This document shows positions 63,635-64,000 of a stretch of DNA of 64,000 bases, piece by piece. The notes beneath the pieces are model-generated. The model did no database searches, was not told the origin of the DNA, and worked only from the letters and a program-made list of their open reading frames with translations. How positions within the stretch are numbered: position 1 is the first letter of the stretch; every line of letters starts with the position of its first letter. The position numbers were made by a program, and so were the translations under genes. The DNA comes from Clostridium omnivorum (GTDB lineage: Bacteria > Bacillota > Clostridia > Clostridiales > Clostridiaceae), in assembly GCF_026012015.1 (NCBI RefSeq), contig NZ_BRXR01000001.1, positions 2,167,501-2,231,500 of the forward strand, in the 5' to 3' direction.

Positions 63635-64000
63635 ATGAAAAATAGGATATTGGTTGCCTTCTTAGGGGCATGTGTAATGATTTTTATGTGCAGCTGTGGT
63701 ATAGATAGAAATAAAGTAAATGAAGTTAAAACTAATAATATTTTGCAGAAAGTGGAGAAAGCCAATAGTACAAATAAGGATGAAGAAACAGCACAAAGGC
63801 AAGAGGAACAGTCTTTATTGAAAAAGTCAGAACAAGCTGCAAAGGAAGGTAAATCGCAGCAGAATAAAATAACAGAAATAGACGGGCTTGTAAAGCTTAA
63901 GGATATGGATAGTAGTTTTATAATTGATCTTCGATATGCTACAACAAGTAATTTTACAGGAAAGAACATATATCCTGTTGATGTTTGTGTACTGAGAAAG
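63635..64000 (+). CDS. D-alanyl-D-alanine dipeptidase-like (VanX/M15) lipoprotein, N-terminal part
   Basis: The window ends inside this gene; 122 residues are visible. It starts with a lipoprotein signal (MKNRILVAFLGACVMIFMCS, lipobox MCSC), then has a charged linker (about 25-80) and the start of a peptidase domain. There, SFIIDLRYATTSNFTGKNIY and PVDVCVLRK match the N-terminus of VanX-type D-Ala-D-Ala dipeptidases. The zinc-binding motifs lie beyond the window. GGGGGACGTAG precedes ATG 63635. With the neighbouring transpeptidase it suggests cell-wall peptide processing. Confidence 0.82.
   Translation, partial: MKNRILVAFLGACVMIFMCSCGIDRNKVNEVKTNNILQKVEKANSTNKDEETAQRQEEQSLLKKSEQAAKEGKSQQNKITEIDGLVKLKDMDSSFIIDLRYATTSNFTGKNIYPVDVCVLRK

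Noticed and set aside
63538-63969. Minus-strand 143-aa ORF at the right end
   Set aside because: It is opposite the VanX-like lipoprotein gene, which has a signal peptide, ribosome site and family match.

Overview
The window reads as a chromosomal segment of a low-GC, spore-forming Firmicute of the Clostridium type. The evidence is an A/T-rich sequence with strong AGGAGG ribosome sites, frequent TTG/GTG starts, a clostridial rRNA operon end, a T-box, a purine riboswitch, lantibiotic-type ABC/two-component genes, an LtaS-like enzyme and tandem M42 peptidases. I cannot name the species from sequence alone.

Layout. 0-1.2 kb: 3' end of a 23S rRNA gene, 5S rRNA and tRNA-Lys(UUU). 1.2-12 kb: a phosphoesterase, a sugar O-acetyltransferase, a minus-strand response regulator/ABC/ABC/histidine kinase cluster (probably peptide-antibiotic sensing and export), a Y1 (RAYT-like) transposase gene flanked by perfect 14-bp inverted repeats, a cell-wall amidase lipoprotein, and a GntR-ABC operon with a near-ideal operator. 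12-17.5 kb: a T-box(Trp)-controlled tryptophan transporter (trpP), and cstA divergent from a LytS/LytR pair that probably controls it. 17.5-29.2 kb: a complete purine operon purL-E-C-F-M-N-H-D behind a guanine-type purine riboswitch with a terminator; it makes IMP from PRPP, with further structured leaders in front of purE and purH. 29-36.8 kb: mostly minus-strand transport and acetyltransferase genes, a SulP carrier, a tandem-MarR regulator and a phosphoglycerate-mutase-like phosphatase.

36.8-48.8 kb is the accessory region and the most unusual part. It opens with a type I toxin-antitoxin locus (33-aa hydrophobic toxin, overlapping antisense RNA) and a MITE-like palindrome. It continues as about fifteen small, co-oriented, apparently promoterless genes (DUF4288-like, immunity-like proteins, CbrC, Nudix, HAD, GNAT, CPBP protease, P-loop kinase, dienelactone hydrolase, GyrI-like). 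Several genes are separated by 95-155-bp imperfect palindromes with the layout of integron attC sites: a TAAC box and a GTTCAAG-like box at the 5' end, their complements and GTTA at the 3' end, all in the same orientation as the genes. No integrase is visible in the window. I regard this as a candidate integrase-less cassette array in a clostridium.

48.8-64 kb returns to ordinary chromosome: a membrane-linked MutS-like ATPase, three consecutive M42 aminopeptidase paralogues (the third has Gln for the catalytic Glu), VanZ, Nudix, an ECF sigma factor with an anti-sigma factor fused to a phosphodiester glycosidase domain, a chemotaxis receptor, an LtaS-family enzyme, a uracil-DNA glycosylase, an L,D-transpeptidase lipoprotein with a perfect 54-bp coding tandem repeat, and the start of a VanX-like dipeptidase. 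Cell-envelope genes are prominent at both ends of the window.
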